Of a stretch of DNA of 64,000 nt, positions 1 through 8,767 are shown in pieces; positions within the stretch are counted from its first letter, which is position 1, and each line of letters begins with the position of its first letter. The notes beneath the pieces were generated by a model. It did no database searches and was not told the origin of the DNA. It saw only the letters and a program-made list of their open reading frames with translations. Both the position numbers and the translations under genes were made by a program. Source of the DNA: JAPLJU01 sp964547985 (lineage in GTDB: Bacteria; Desulfobacterota; Syntrophia; Syntrophales; UBA2192); contig CAZJPV010000006.1 in NCBI GenBank assembly GCA_964547985.1, forward strand, positions 11,951-75,950, given 5' to 3'.

Positions 1-20
1 ACACGATGGCGAAGATAGAT

Positions 21-1013
21 CTAACGCTTCACTTTCTTCATGAACTCACTGTAGATCTTCTTTCCGTCCGGCGGGGCGGTCTTCAGCCACTCGGCCCGGA
101 TGCCCTGGGTGATCTTCTCCATGTCGGCGATGAATTGCTTGGAGGGTTTCACCGTCTCGATGCCGTTCTTGTTGCTGATGGCCTCCATGTCGCCGTCCCA
201 TTTCCTGACGCCTTTCCAGGCGGCCTCTTCCTGCTCCTTGCCGAGTTTCACGAGGAGGTCCTGCTGGGCCTTGGGGAGTTTCTTGAAGGCGTTCATGTTG
301 ACCGTCACCATGTCGGTGGCGATGGTGATCTGAAGTGGCTCGAAGTACTTCAGCACTTCCCAGAACTTGCCGTCCACCGCCGTGGGCGTCGAGGTCATGA
401 CGGAGTCGATGATACCCGTCTGCAGCGACGTGTAGACCTCGCTGAAGGGGAGGGCGAGGGGCGTCGCGCCGGCGGCCTCCATCACGAGCGCGCCGTTTTT
501 GTCATAGGTACGGGTCTTGAGGCCCTTCAGGTCCTCGAGGGATGTGATCTTCTTTTTCGTCCAGAGCCCCGCGCCGGGCCAGGGGGCGATGTAGAGGATC
601 TTCTGGTTCCACTTGGTTGCCGCCTTGTCGTAGTAGGGCCGCGCGATGTTGGTGAGGAGCCTCAGTTCGTCGAAATCCCGGACCAAAAAGGGGAGCGTCG
701 AGATCTGGAAGATCTTCTCGTCGCCGGCCACGCCGCTGATGAGCATGTCGGACAGGGGGACGAGACCGTCACGGACGACCTTCAGGAGTTCGGGGCCTTT
801 GTATCCCAGGGCGCCGCCTGTGCTAACGACGAGTTCCAGCTCACCCTTGGAGGCCGCCTTCACCTTTTCAGCGTATTCTGTGAGCCACACGCTGTGCATG
901 TTTTTCGGGGGCCACACCGAGTTGGCGTTCCAGGTTGTCTTGGCGATGCAAGTCCCCGCGACGAAGCTGACGAGGACAGCAGCCAGCATTAACGCAGTCA
1001 GTAATTTTTTCAT
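21..1013 (-). CDS. TRAP transporter solute-binding protein (DctP family)
   Basis: A periplasmic binding protein that should capture an organic acid for a TRAP-type secondary importer. The 330-residue product starts with a Lys-Lys signal peptide and a hydrophobic run ending near residue 24 (AGTCIA), followed by a full-length DctP domain. The family segment with the carboxylate-binding arginine is visible as GLKTRTYD. I chose the ATG at 1013 because AAGGAGG lies just upstream and because the longer reading frame adds a charged non-signal extension. The membrane subunits (DctQ, DctM) are not in view and would lie beyond the left edge if present. The ligand cannot be told from sequence. Confidence 0.93.
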   Translation of the reverse strand: MKKLLTALMLAAVLVSFVAGTCIAKTTWNANSVWPPKNMHSVWLTEYAEKVKAASKGELELVVSTGGALGYKGPELLKVVRDGLVPLSDMLISGVAGDEKIFQISTLPFLVRDFDELRLLTNIARPYYDKAATKWNQKILYIAPWPGAGLWTKKKITSLEDLKGLKTRTYDKNGALVMEAAGATPLALPFSEVYTSLQTGIIDSVMTSTPTAVDGKFWEVLKYFEPLQITIATDMVTVNMNAFKKLPKAQQDLLVKLGKEQEEAAWKGVRKWDGDMEAISNKNGIETVKPSKQFIADMEKITQGIRAEWLKTAPPDGKKIYSEFMKKVKR

Positions 1014-1064
1014 GCCTCTCTTCCTCCTTTTGGATGGGGTTCTGTATTTGACAAAAACGGGCCG

Positions 1065-1093
1065 ATTATAGTGCCTATGACTTCTCAAATCAA
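1065..1093 (-). promoter_or_regulatory. sigma-70 promoter for the TRAP binding-protein gene
   Basis: On the minus strand TTGATT (1088-1093) and a perfect TATAAT (1065-1070) are separated by exactly 17 bases, about 50 bases upstream of the start codon at 1013. This is a near-consensus housekeeping promoter. No operator is evident. Confidence 0.65.
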
Positions 1094-1334
1094 GTGACAA
1101 AAAGTGCAAAGGTGAAAATTTTTCCCTTATTTTTTCATGCCTCTGGATGGTCTGTCGCCGCGGCACCGGGAACGCCAACGCCAGTCGTGGTCGGGGCGGG
1201 GGAGGGCGCAGGTCGGCACGCCGATGGCGGCGGACGTATCTTGAGGTGCCTTGGGGCTAACGAAAAGGACCTGCGTCCTCCGTGCAGGGGAAAGCTTCAG
1301 GAAGCCGGGAAACGCTCGCAATAAGCCATGAAAT

Positions 1335-1373
1335 GAAAACCCCCTCCGGTCCCTATAGCTGGAAGGGGTTTTC
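1335..1373 (-). terminator. hairpin terminator downstream of the pilin gene
   Basis: GAAAACCCCCTCC at the left pairs with GGAAGGGGTTTTC at the right with one mismatch and a loop of about 13 bases. It lies 100 bases after the stop codon of the leftward pilin gene. The T-run is only moderate, so termination may be partial. Confidence 0.5.
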
Positions 1374-1472
1374 CCATTCGGTTTTAACAGCGCAATCCGC
1401 GACGTTGCGCACCGGCCATGATTTCCGGAATCGTTCGGGACCCCGCCGCAAGGGGAGAGAACGTTGGGCGTT

Positions 1473-1856
1473 TTACAGACCGGGACGATGCATGGTGCCG
1501 ATGGCAGTTGCGTCGGCAACGGTCGTTCCGGCCTTCCCCGTGGAAGTCATATAGAAAGTCGGGGAAGTATATGTGTAGTTCAGGGTAAAGTCGCCGGCAT
1601 CTGTGAAAACCGAAGCTAGGATTTCGGCACCTGTCGGCCATGTCGTGTCCTGGAGAAGACGCTGGGCGGCGTACTGGGCTATTCTGGACTTGCCCTCAGC
1701 GAGCGCCGTCTGGCCCGCTTTCTTTTTTGCTTCCTCCTGCATGCTGAAGTACTTCGGGATGGCCACGGCGGCCAGGATCCCGAGGATCAGGAGGACCATG
1801 ATGATCTCGATCAGGGTGAAGCCCTTGTGATTCTTACGTATGAAATGGCTTAACAT
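1473..1856 (-). CDS. type IV pilin-like protein (prepilin N-terminus)
   Basis: A 127-residue class III-signal protein. Residues 1-12 are the basic leader, with the prepilin peptidase site after Gly12 in KGFTLIEIIMVLLILG. The essential glutamate at mature position 5 is present, followed by the usual N-terminal helix LAAVAIPKYF. The remainder is a short globular domain rich in Thr and Gly. Length fits a major-pilin or a minor pseudopilin. AGGGGGG precedes the ATG at 1856. No pilus assembly genes are adjacent, so this is an orphan in this window, and its role (type IV pilus or type II secretion pseudopilus) cannot be decided. Confidence 0.9.
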   Translation of the reverse strand: MLSHFIRKNHKGFTLIEIIMVLLILGILAAVAIPKYFSMQEEAKKKAGQTALAEGKSRIAQYAAQRLLQDTTWPTGAEILASVFTDAGDFTLNYTYTSPTFYMTSTGKAGTTVADATAIGTMHRPGL

Positions 1857-2198
1857 AACGAACCCCCCCTTTTGTCTTTCGGAATAAAGATAAACTGCCG
1901 TCCAGAGAATTACCTAATAGAGAATCGCCGTTATGTCAATAAGCGCCTGGCGTTATTTTTACATACGAAGAAAGTATTAGAAGGATAATTCCCTCTAAGA
2001 GAAACGGGCGATGGCAAAAACATCCAATCATTTCTGAGCCTTGAAACTTTTTTGAGTCCCGCAGCCTTTCCTTGTCCTGCCTTTTTGTCCTGTCGTTCCG
2101 GCCATGAGGATCCCGCCCCAAAGGAAAATCGGTCTGGAAATGAACCGGCGGTGAGCGGACCCTGAATGATGGGACCGGTAAAAGTGGCCGTCAGGCAT
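1857..2198. other. intergenic region upstream of the pilin gene
   Basis: An AT-rich leader (about 1880-1990) lies ahead of the leftward pilin gene and probably holds its promoter. I could not fix clear -35 and -10 boxes. No credible coding frame is present. Confidence 0.4.
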
Positions 2199-2615
2199 TT
2201 ATTCGGGGACGAACTTCACACGCTTTCCATCGATCTCGAGGGTCGTCTTGGAGTAGGTATACTTGTGGATGATCTTGTCGTCCTTGAAGTGCATCACGTC
2301 GACACCTCGTCGGTGCTCCGGCTTGCCTTGGTATCCCTTTTCGATGGATGGCCAGTCCAGAAACCACTGGAAGAGGACCTTCTGCGCTTCTTCGTCGACG
2401 AAGAGGTCCTCCGTGTTGAAACGGAAACCCCCGTGGTTCCTGAACCATGGCTCCCAGGCGTTTTTGAGGGCCCCGGCGCCCCTGATCTTTGCCCCCGTCC
2501 AGTTTTCGAAGACGATGTCGTCGTGGAAGAGCGCGGCGACTCTATCGATATCGTGCTCGTTCCACGCCTCGTTCCATTGGGTCAGCACATCAACGATCTG
2601 CCTCTTTGTAAGCAT
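2199..2615 (-). CDS. SnoaL/NTF2-like protein
   Basis: A 138-residue protein with the cone-shaped alpha+beta fold typical of the SnoaL-like/NTF2 superfamily. The opening helix WNEAWNEHDIDRVAALFHDDIVFE is characteristic, and the later strands (VLFQWFLDW and VDVMHFKDDKIIHKYTY) follow the usual order. Members bind small hydrophobic ligands or act as isomerases or cyclases, and the substrate here is unknown. The ATG at 2615 is preferred because a G-rich ribosome site precedes it and homologues start here. Upstream residues in the longer frame look non-coding. It appears to be a single-gene unit. Confidence 0.75.
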   Translation of the reverse strand: MLTKRQIVDVLTQWNEAWNEHDIDRVAALFHDDIVFENWTGAKIRGAGALKNAWEPWFRNHGGFRFNTEDLFVDEEAQKVLFQWFLDWPSIEKGYQGKPEHRRGVDVMHFKDDKIIHKYTYSKTTLEIDGKRVKFVPE

Positions 2616-3067
2616 CCCCACTACCCCCGTCTCACGCGATTTTGCCTTTAAATTAGCACATTTTCGCCCGGGAATAAAATGATATAACCGCCCGCATTTT
2701 AGCATTTGAAATATTTGGGGGAAAATGCTAATTTACAAAAGCTCAAGCACGTCAGCGGCATTTTGACCAATCGTCGCCTGTAAAATCTTTAGTTCAAAAT
2801 TATTCAAGGAACGTAACCCTGTGACGAGACAGATGTAATCCGCGTATTGATGAGGAAACGCTGTATTGGATCAGGGTCAGGTTGACAGTCTCCGCCGGAA
2901 CGTGGAGGGCGAAGGGATTCAAAGTTCGACACGGGTCTTCATTGGGACAGCGGAAGTTAAAGAGGCTCTGAGCGGGCCTGTCAGGGCCGGCAGCGAAGAG
3001 GAAAAGGATGGCCGGCAGTGTGTCGGCATCAAATGTGTGGATAGTCAAGCTTAAAGGAGGTGTGTTT
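2616..3067. other. divergent intergenic region with inverted repeat
   Basis: It separates the leftward SnoaL-like gene from the rightward OmpA gene. A nine-base perfect inverted repeat TTAGCATTT (2699-2707) / AAATGCTAA (2723-2731) may be an operator. An extended -10-like motif facing left (reverse complement of 2652-2664) lies 40 bases before the SnoaL start. The part 2800-3050 has no assigned function. Confidence 0.4.
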
Positions 3068-4174
3068 ATGGTCAAAAAATGTTTGAAGGTAACCCTATTG
3101 ATTATTGCGGTAGTGGCACTTATCGGCTGCGCGACGAAGAAGGCTTACATGCCTGTTGACGTGTCGTCGAATGCGAAGGCGGCAGGTCTCGTGCAATGTA
3201 CGGACAATGCTGCCTTTCTTTTTGACCGATCGGATTCGATGAATCCCTGGTACGACAGGGACTCCAGGCTGGCCATCGCCAAGCAGGTTACGAGCGATAT
3301 GGCCAAGACGATACCCGCGGGTGTAAAGCTGAGCCCGTCCCTTCGGCTCTTCGGTGCCGAGAAGATGGGGTCGGACGAATCCACCTGGGTGGTCACTGGC
3401 GCGGATTTCCAGAAGGCCATGGACAAGATCGGCAACCGTGGATTGGGGAGGACCCCCATGGGCCGTGCACTGGCGGCAGCCGGTGGTGATGTGAAGGGGT
3501 TGAGCGGCAAGACGGCGATCATTCTTGTGAGTGATTTCGAACAGGTCGAAGGGATAGACGATCTCCGTCCGAAGTCGATCCTGGAAAACGTTGCCAAGAT
3601 CAAGGCGGACTATGGTGGCAGGGTGTGCATCTATCCCGTCCAGGTCGGGAAGGATGTTGAGGGCAAGAAGCTCGCGGAGCGGATTGTTGCGGACGGCGGG
3701 TGTGGTTTTGTTGAGAATGCCGACAACCTGCAGACGCCGGCTCAAATGGGGGCCTACGTGCAGAAGGTTTTCTTCTGTCCCCCCGCGGCAGGGGCTGCGC
3801 CAGCGGCAGTGGTACCACCGCCTCCGCCTGTGGTTCCGGGAGTCGACAGGCTCGATGCTGTCTACTTTGCTTACGACAAGTACGATCTGAATCCCGCGGC
3901 GCGCGAGACGCTGAAGAAGAATGCCGATTGGCTCTCGAAAAACAAGGACACGAAGGTTGTTGTCGAGGGGAACTGCGACGAGCGCGGGACCAACGAGTAC
4001 AACATGGCCCTCGGCCAGAGAAGGGCGGATGCCGCGGCCAAGTATCTCAAGAGCCTGGGAGTCGGCGCAGGGCGGATCTCGACGATCAGCTACGGCGAGG
4101 ACAAGCCGGTTTGCAAAGAGTCGAACGAGGCCTGCTGGTCCAAGAACAGAAGGGGCGATTTCATCATCAAGTGA
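3068..4174 (+). CDS. lipoprotein with von Willebrand A and OmpA/Pal domains
   Basis: A 368-residue outer-membrane lipoprotein. The signal peptide ends in the lipobox LIGC with Cys21 as the lipidated residue. Residues about 45-235 resemble a von Willebrand A domain with a MIDAS-like D53-x-S55-x-S57. A Pro/Ala-rich linker follows (about 240-265). Residues 268-368 form an OmpA/Pal peptidoglycan-binding domain with the VEGNCDERGTNEYN and LGQRRADAA signatures. The domain order is therefore a metal-dependent adhesion fold tethered between the outer membrane and peptidoglycan. AAAGGAGG ends eight bases before the ATG at 3068, which decides the start. A strong terminator follows, so it is probably monocistronic. 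Confidence 0.88.
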   Translation: MVKKCLKVTLLIIAVVALIGCATKKAYMPVDVSSNAKAAGLVQCTDNAAFLFDRSDSMNPWYDRDSRLAIAKQVTSDMAKTIPAGVKLSPSLRLFGAEKMGSDESTWVVTGADFQKAMDKIGNRGLGRTPMGRALAAAGGDVKGLSGKTAIILVSDFEQVEGIDDLRPKSILENVAKIKADYGGRVCIYPVQVGKDVEGKKLAERIVADGGCGFVENADNLQTPAQMGAYVQKVFFCPPAAGAAPAAVVPPPPPVVPGVDRLDAVYFAYDKYDLNPAARETLKKNADWLSKNKDTKVVVEGNCDERGTNEYNMALGQRRADAAAKYLKSLGVGAGRISTISYGEDKPVCKESNEACWSKNRRGDFIIK

Positions 4175-4200
4175 GAGTTCCTGACCAGCTTACATTAACC

Positions 4201-4238
4201 GGAAAGCCTCACGGTTCAGGCCGTGGGGCTTTCCTTCT
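4201..4238 (+). terminator. rho-independent terminator after the vWA-OmpA gene
   Basis: GGAAAGCCTCACGG pairs with CCGTGGGGCTTTCC across a six-base loop, with only one G-T wobble, and is followed by TTCTT. It sits 27 bases after the stop codon. Confidence 0.8.
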
Positions 4239-4373
4239 TAATAATTTCCTTAAGGGGGTTTCTCCCCGCGGCATTCCAAGGCATGCCGCAGCGTGTCGAG
4301 GATGGTGATCTGCAGGGATGATGATTCGAATGCTTGAACGGAATACCGGACACTTCAGATTCGCGAGGGATGC

Positions 4374-5048
4374 ATGAAAAAGACAGGGATTATTTTATTG
4401 ATCCTCGTCGTATTTGTTTTCGCCGGTTGCGTGATGCTCAAGTACCCTGAGCCAGGCGAACCCCTGGGCAAACTGGGTGACAGGGCCCTTGTCTACGGCA
4501 AGATCAAGGTCAAGGAAAGGGGCAAAGAGTTCAAGCCCTGGAGTTCCAATCTTCTCGATGTCCTTGCCACCTTCGGCAAGCCCAATGTCGATCTTTCCAT
4601 CTTCTGGGTCGAAGCCGGTGCGCGGGGCTTTTCCGTGACCATCGAGGGTGACGGTCATTTCTACTGGATCGTTCCGAGAGGGACCTATCTCATCTACCAT
4701 ACCTACGTGGATCCCCTCCCAAACAACGAAGCCTTTGCGGCCTTCCAGGTACCCGCGAGGGGGGATGCCGTTTACGCCGGGACGCTGATCGTGCACGTCG
4801 AATCGGAGTACGAGTCATCGAGTGAAGAAATCGGATTCCATGTCATAGAAGTGGAGATCGAGGATGCATTCGAGGAGGAGTTAAAGATCCTTCGCAAGAG
4901 GCATCCCGGTCTTTCACTGGAGGTCACAAAGATCCTGGCAAGATATGATCCCTTCTTCATCAACCTTTTTAAAGACTACGACCGTTATCAATGCGAGAAG
5001 GTCTTGAACCGAAACGGTCTGTCTTTGCTCACCTACGGGTCTCGCTGA
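4374..5048 (+). CDS. putative lipoprotein of unknown function
   Basis: A 224-residue protein with a lipoprotein signal peptide (MKKTG, a hydrophobic core, lipobox FAGC, Cys19). The mature part has no domain I can name with confidence. The central region (FSVTIEGDGHFYWIVPRGTYLI, then a glycine-rich VYAGTLIVHV) faintly resembles small lipoproteins of the DUF2846 type, where a Pro-Arg-Gly turn precedes beta strands. The C-terminal third is acidic and helical. It lies alone between a terminator and the fatty-acid operon. The start is fixed by the signal peptide. Confidence 0.75.
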   Translation: MKKTGIILLILVVFVFAGCVMLKYPEPGEPLGKLGDRALVYGKIKVKERGKEFKPWSSNLLDVLATFGKPNVDLSIFWVEAGARGFSVTIEGDGHFYWIVPRGTYLIYHTYVDPLPNNEAFAAFQVPARGDAVYAGTLIVHVESEYESSSEEIGFHVIEVEIEDAFEEELKILRKRHPGLSLEVTKILARYDPFFINLFKDYDRYQCEKVLNRNGLSLLTYGSR

Positions 5049-5141
5049 GCGCTTGCGGGAAATTTCCCCATCCATGTTCTGGCGGGCTCTTCGACCCCCC
5101 GGATGAAATCCGCCTTCCCCTGTTATTCCGTTTTACAACAC

Positions 5142-5170
5142 TTGACACGGATCCCGCTTTTCTATATGTC
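5142..5170 (+). promoter_or_regulatory. candidate sigma-70 promoter of the beta-oxidation operon
   Basis: A perfect TTGACA (5142-5147) is followed after 17 bases by TATGTC (5165-5170), with an overlapping TATATG two bases earlier. It lies about 60 bases upstream of the thiolase start. No fatty-acid operator (FadR- or TetR-type palindrome) could be identified with confidence. Confidence 0.5.
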
Positions 5171-5228
5171 CATGATGTTCTGAAATATTTTTGGTTTATT
5201 TAAACCGGCAGTGATGGAGAAAAGCCCC

Positions 5229-6536
5229 ATGGAACGTGAACAGCGCGATGGCCGCAAGGTTGTTTTGATTGACGGATGCCGGATCCCCTTCCTGCGATCC
5301 GGTTCGGGCTACAGAGACCTGACGTCCTATGATCTGGGCAGGCTGGCGTTGAAGGCCCTTCTGGACAGGACGCAGATCGAACCGGGCAGGGTCGACCGCG
5401 TCATCATGGGCACGGTGATCGCCCGTCTTGCCACCAGCAACGTGGCCCGTGAATCCGCCCTGGCCGCCGGCTTCCCCTCCCATGTCCCAGCTTATACAGT
5501 GACCCTCGCCTGCATTTCCGCGAACGTGGCCATCACCAGCGGTACCGACCTCATCCGTACGGGTCAGGCCGATATCGTCATCGCGGGCGGTACGGAAAGC
5601 ATGTCCGACATCCCCATCTGCTACCGGAAACCCGTCCGCCGGAAGCTGCTCGAAGCCCAGAGATACAAAGGGCCCATGGATTTTCTCGAGTTCCCCAAGG
5701 GGATCGGCCTGAAGGATCTTCTTCCGGAGATCCCGTCCATTGCCGAGTTTTCCACGGGGAGGACGATGGGCGAAGATTGCGACAGATTGGCGGCGCGCCT
5801 CGGGATCAGCCGGGAGGCACAGGACGAATATGCCCTGCAGTCCCACCTGGCAGCGAGCAGGGCAACGATGGAAGGAATTCTCGCGGGCGAGATCGAGCCG
5901 GTACGGGTCCCGCCTGATTTTCAGCCCATCGCCGTGGACAACGGTTTCCGGGCCGATACGTCCCTTGAAAAATTAAAGAGCCTCAAGCCCGCCTTCGTGA
6001 AGAAATACGGGACGGTGACGGCGGGGAATTCATCTTTCCTGACAGATGGGGCCGCCGCGACACTTCTCATGGCGGAGGATGCTGCACGGTCACTCGGATA
6101 TAAACCGAAGGCCCGGATCCGCGCCTACGCCTACTCGGCTCAGGACCCGGGAGAAGAGCTTCTGCTCGGTCCCGCCTATGCGGCCCCGAAGGCACTGGAC
6201 GCAGCCGGCCTCGGGCTTTCCGATATCGATGTCTTCGAGTTCCACGAGGCCTTTGCGGGGCAGATCCTGGCCAATATACAGTGCCTTGCTTCGGAGTCCT
6301 TTGCGCGGGAAAAGCTGGGTCGCGCGGGACGGATGGGAGACATTCCCATGGAAAAGTTCAATACCCTGGGCGGATCCCTGTCGCTGGGCCACCCCTTCGG
6401 TGCCACCGGTGCACGACTGGTCACCACGGCGGCTAACCGGCTGATCCGGGAGAACGGGACCTTCGCCCTTGTGGCCGCCTGCGCGGCTGGAGCGATGGGG
6501 AATGCGATCATCCTGGAGCGATGGAGGGATCATTGA
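5229..6536 (+). CDS. fadI: 3-ketoacyl-CoA thiolase / acetyl-CoA acyltransferase
   Basis: Cleaves 3-ketoacyl-CoA with CoA to acetyl-CoA and a shortened acyl-CoA, the last step of beta-oxidation. The 435-residue length equals the FadI type. The acylated cysteine is Cys95 in VTLACISAN. The GHPFGATGARL motif, the FEFHEAFAGQ histidine loop and the C-terminal cysteine in VAACAAGAMG complete the thiolase active site. The ATG at 5229 has GGAG about nine bases upstream. A GTG at 5211 and an ATG at 5214 in the same frame are alternatives without a good ribosome site. It is the first gene of the four-gene beta-oxidation operon, and the downstream gene supplies the other subunit of the complex. Confidence 0.93.
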   Translation: MEREQRDGRKVVLIDGCRIPFLRSGSGYRDLTSYDLGRLALKALLDRTQIEPGRVDRVIMGTVIARLATSNVARESALAAGFPSHVPAYTVTLACISANVAITSGTDLIRTGQADIVIAGGTESMSDIPICYRKPVRRKLLEAQRYKGPMDFLEFPKGIGLKDLLPEIPSIAEFSTGRTMGEDCDRLAARLGISREAQDEYALQSHLAASRATMEGILAGEIEPVRVPPDFQPIAVDNGFRADTSLEKLKSLKPAFVKKYGTVTAGNSSFLTDGAAATLLMAEDAARSLGYKPKARIRAYAYSAQDPGEELLLGPAYAAPKALDAAGLGLSDIDVFEFHEAFAGQILANIQCLASESFAREKLGRAGRMGDIPMEKFNTLGGSLSLGHPFGATGARLVTTAANRLIRENGTFALVAACAAGAMGNAIILERWRDH

Positions 6537-6596
6537 TGCCTGCTGCATTCGAGGTCATCGTTCCCATATCTTGACGATCACGGGAGGATTTCTTCT

Positions 6597-8720
6597 ATGA
6601 CATACGCTCAAGTTGAACAGCAGGACGGTGTGGCCGTCATCTGGCTCGATCAGCCCGGAGAGAAGGTGAACAAGATCTCACTGGATCTGCTGGATGGGTT
6701 CTCGGAAATTCTCCACCGGATCGAATCTGACCCTGCCGTGAAAGGCGTTGTCCTGATCAGCCGCAAGGAGGATAACTTCATTGCCGGCGCGGACCTGGAT
6801 CAATTCCGGCAGGCGAGAGATCCGGATCCGGTGGAAGCGCTCAGCCGCGACGGCCACGCGATCTTGAACCGGATGGCCGCTTTCCCCAAACCGATTGTTG
6901 CGGCGATTCACGGGGCCACTTTCGGGGGCGGCCTCGAAGTAGTCCTCGCCTGTCATTACCGGATCGCCACCGACGACCCGCGGACGGTGATGGCCCTGCC
7001 CGAGGTCAGGCTGGGGCTTCTGCCCGCCGGAGGCGGGACCCAGCGCCTTCCCCGCCTTGTGGGCCTGCAGAACGCCCTGGATATGATGCTGACGGGAAAA
7101 AACATCTATCCCCGCCAGGCAAAGAAAATGGGGCTCGTGGATGATGTCGTCAATCCTTATGCGCTCTTGCATGCCGCGAGGACAGCGGCCCTGGGGCTAG
7201 CCGAAGAACCCCTCGATCGCAAGAAGAAGCGGACCCTGCTGGCAGGACTCCTGGAGAGTACGCCTTTTAGCCGAAGGCTTGTTTACAAAAAGGCGAGGCA
7301 GAGGGTCCAGAAGACGACCCGGGGCAATTACCCGGCGCCTTTCAGGATCATCGACTGCGTCGAGGCCGGACTCGAAAGAGGCCTCGCAGAGGGGGAGAAG
7401 ATGGAGGAGAAGACCTTCGGGGATCTTGCCATGACGCCTCAGTCACGGGAGCTGATCCAGATCTTCTTCGGGATGACCGCCCTCAAGAAAAACCCTCTCC
7501 AGGAACAGGTTCGTCCGGTCCGGAAGATCGGGATCCTCGGCGCCGGTCTCATGGGGTCGGGTATCGCAAGTGTGAGCGCCGCAAACGACATGGATGTCCT
7601 TCTTAGGGATGTGAACCACGAAGCCCTCGGTCGCGGTGAGAAAGCCCTCTGGCAGGAACTGGATGAAAAGGTCCGGAGGCGAATCCTCACCCCTTTCCAG
7701 AGGGACCGGGTCTTCAGCCGGGTCTCCGGCCAGGAAGGATACCGGGGCTTTGAAAAAGCCGACCTGATCATCGAGGCGGTCTTCGAGGATCTGGACCTCA
7801 AGAAGAAGATCCTCCGGGAGGTGGAAGCGGTTGTCAAAGAGGATGCGATCTTCGCGAGCAACACCTCCTCCCTTCCCATCACGAGTATTGCGGAAGCCTC
7901 TGCCCGTCCGGATCGGGTGATCGGGATGCATTACTTCTCCCCCGTCCCCAAGATGCCGCTTCTGGAGATCATTGTAACGGCGAAGACCGCGCCCTGGGTG
8001 ACGGCAACGGCCGTCGACACGGGCATCCGCCAGGGGAAGACAGTGATCGTGGTGAACGACGGGCCGGGCTTCTACACCACCCGGATCCTCGCCCCGCTTC
8101 TCAACGAGACCCTCGTGCTTTTGAATGAGGGGGCCGATATCGAGGACATCGACGGGGCGATGCGCCAGTTCGGTTATCCCGTGGGCCCCATCACCCTCCT
8201 TGATGAGGTGGGGATCGATGTGGGGACCCATGTTTCGCGAGTCCTCGGTCCGCTCTTTGCCGGGCGCGGCATTCAGCCGGATGAATCCATGGAGGTTCTC
8301 TTCAAGGCCGGGTACAAGGGACGCAAGAATAACAGGGGGTTTTACCGCTATGACCCCTCCGGCGGGGGGAGGAAAAAAGACGTCAATGAAGGGGTGTACG
8401 CTTTCTTCGGCGGTCCGAAACGGGTGAGTATCGGTGAGGCGGAGATACAGAAAAGGTTATCCCTCGTCATGACGAATGAGGCCGCCCACTGTCTCCAGGA
8501 AGGTATCCTGAACTCGCCGCGCGACGGCGACATCGGGGCCGTCTTTGGCCTCGGGTTCCCGCCTTTTCTGGGAGGACCTTTCCGCTACATCGATCGGCTC
8601 GGTCCCCGGAAGGTGCTTGCCATGATGGAGGATCTCGAGAACATCCATGGCAACCGTTTCAAGCCCGCGGGGATCCTCCACGACATGGCCGGGGAGAACA
8701 AACGCTTCTATGAGGGCTGA
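6597..8720 (+). CDS. fadJ: enoyl-CoA hydratase / 3-hydroxyacyl-CoA dehydrogenase (fatty-oxidation alpha subunit)
   Basis: A bifunctional 707-residue enzyme: hydration of trans-2-enoyl-CoA, then NAD-dependent oxidation of L-3-hydroxyacyl-CoA. Residues 1-190 are a crotonase fold with the oxyanion-hole region FIAGADLDQF and both catalytic glutamates, in the GGGLEVVLACHYRIA and ALPEVRLGLLPAGGGTQRLP segments. A Rossmann domain starts near residue 309 (ILGAGLMGSGIA), with the catalytic histidine in GMHYFSPVPKM. C-terminal helical dehydrogenase domains run from about 490 to the end. GGGAGG precedes the ATG. It pairs with the thiolase immediately upstream and should form the alpha2-beta2 complex. FadJ-like rather than FadB-like is inferred from the partner type. 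Confidence 0.93.
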   Translation: MTYAQVEQQDGVAVIWLDQPGEKVNKISLDLLDGFSEILHRIESDPAVKGVVLISRKEDNFIAGADLDQFRQARDPDPVEALSRDGHAILNRMAAFPKPIVAAIHGATFGGGLEVVLACHYRIATDDPRTVMALPEVRLGLLPAGGGTQRLPRLVGLQNALDMMLTGKNIYPRQAKKMGLVDDVVNPYALLHAARTAALGLAEEPLDRKKKRTLLAGLLESTPFSRRLVYKKARQRVQKTTRGNYPAPFRIIDCVEAGLERGLAEGEKMEEKTFGDLAMTPQSRELIQIFFGMTALKKNPLQEQVRPVRKIGILGAGLMGSGIASVSAANDMDVLLRDVNHEALGRGEKALWQELDEKVRRRILTPFQRDRVFSRVSGQEGYRGFEKADLIIEAVFEDLDLKKKILREVEAVVKEDAIFASNTSSLPITSIAEASARPDRVIGMHYFSPVPKMPLLEIIVTAKTAPWVTATAVDTGIRQGKTVIVVNDGPGFYTTRILAPLLNETLVLLNEGADIEDIDGAMRQFGYPVGPITLLDEVGIDVGTHVSRVLGPLFAGRGIQPDESMEVLFKAGYKGRKNNRGFYRYDPSGGGRKKDVNEGVYAFFGGPKRVSIGEAEIQKRLSLVMTNEAAHCLQEGILNSPRDGDIGAVFGLGFPPFLGGPFRYIDRLGPRKVLAMMEDLENIHGNRFKPAGILHDMAGENKRFYEG

Positions 8721-8767
8721 GGCACGATTCATTGAACCGGGCTTTTTGACCGATTGAGGGGGTCGTC

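Larger units (their letters stand above)
1014..1472. other. intergenic region between TRAP gene and pilin gene
   Basis: It holds the promoter at 1065-1093 and the hairpin at 1335-1373. The GC-rich stretch 1130-1330 between them has no convincing coding frame and matches no RNA family I recognise. Confidence 0.5.

Noticed and set aside
1130..1330. possible structured RNA between the TRAP and pilin genes
   Set aside because: I tried to fit GEMM, cobalamin and fluoride riboswitch cores and none matched on either strand.
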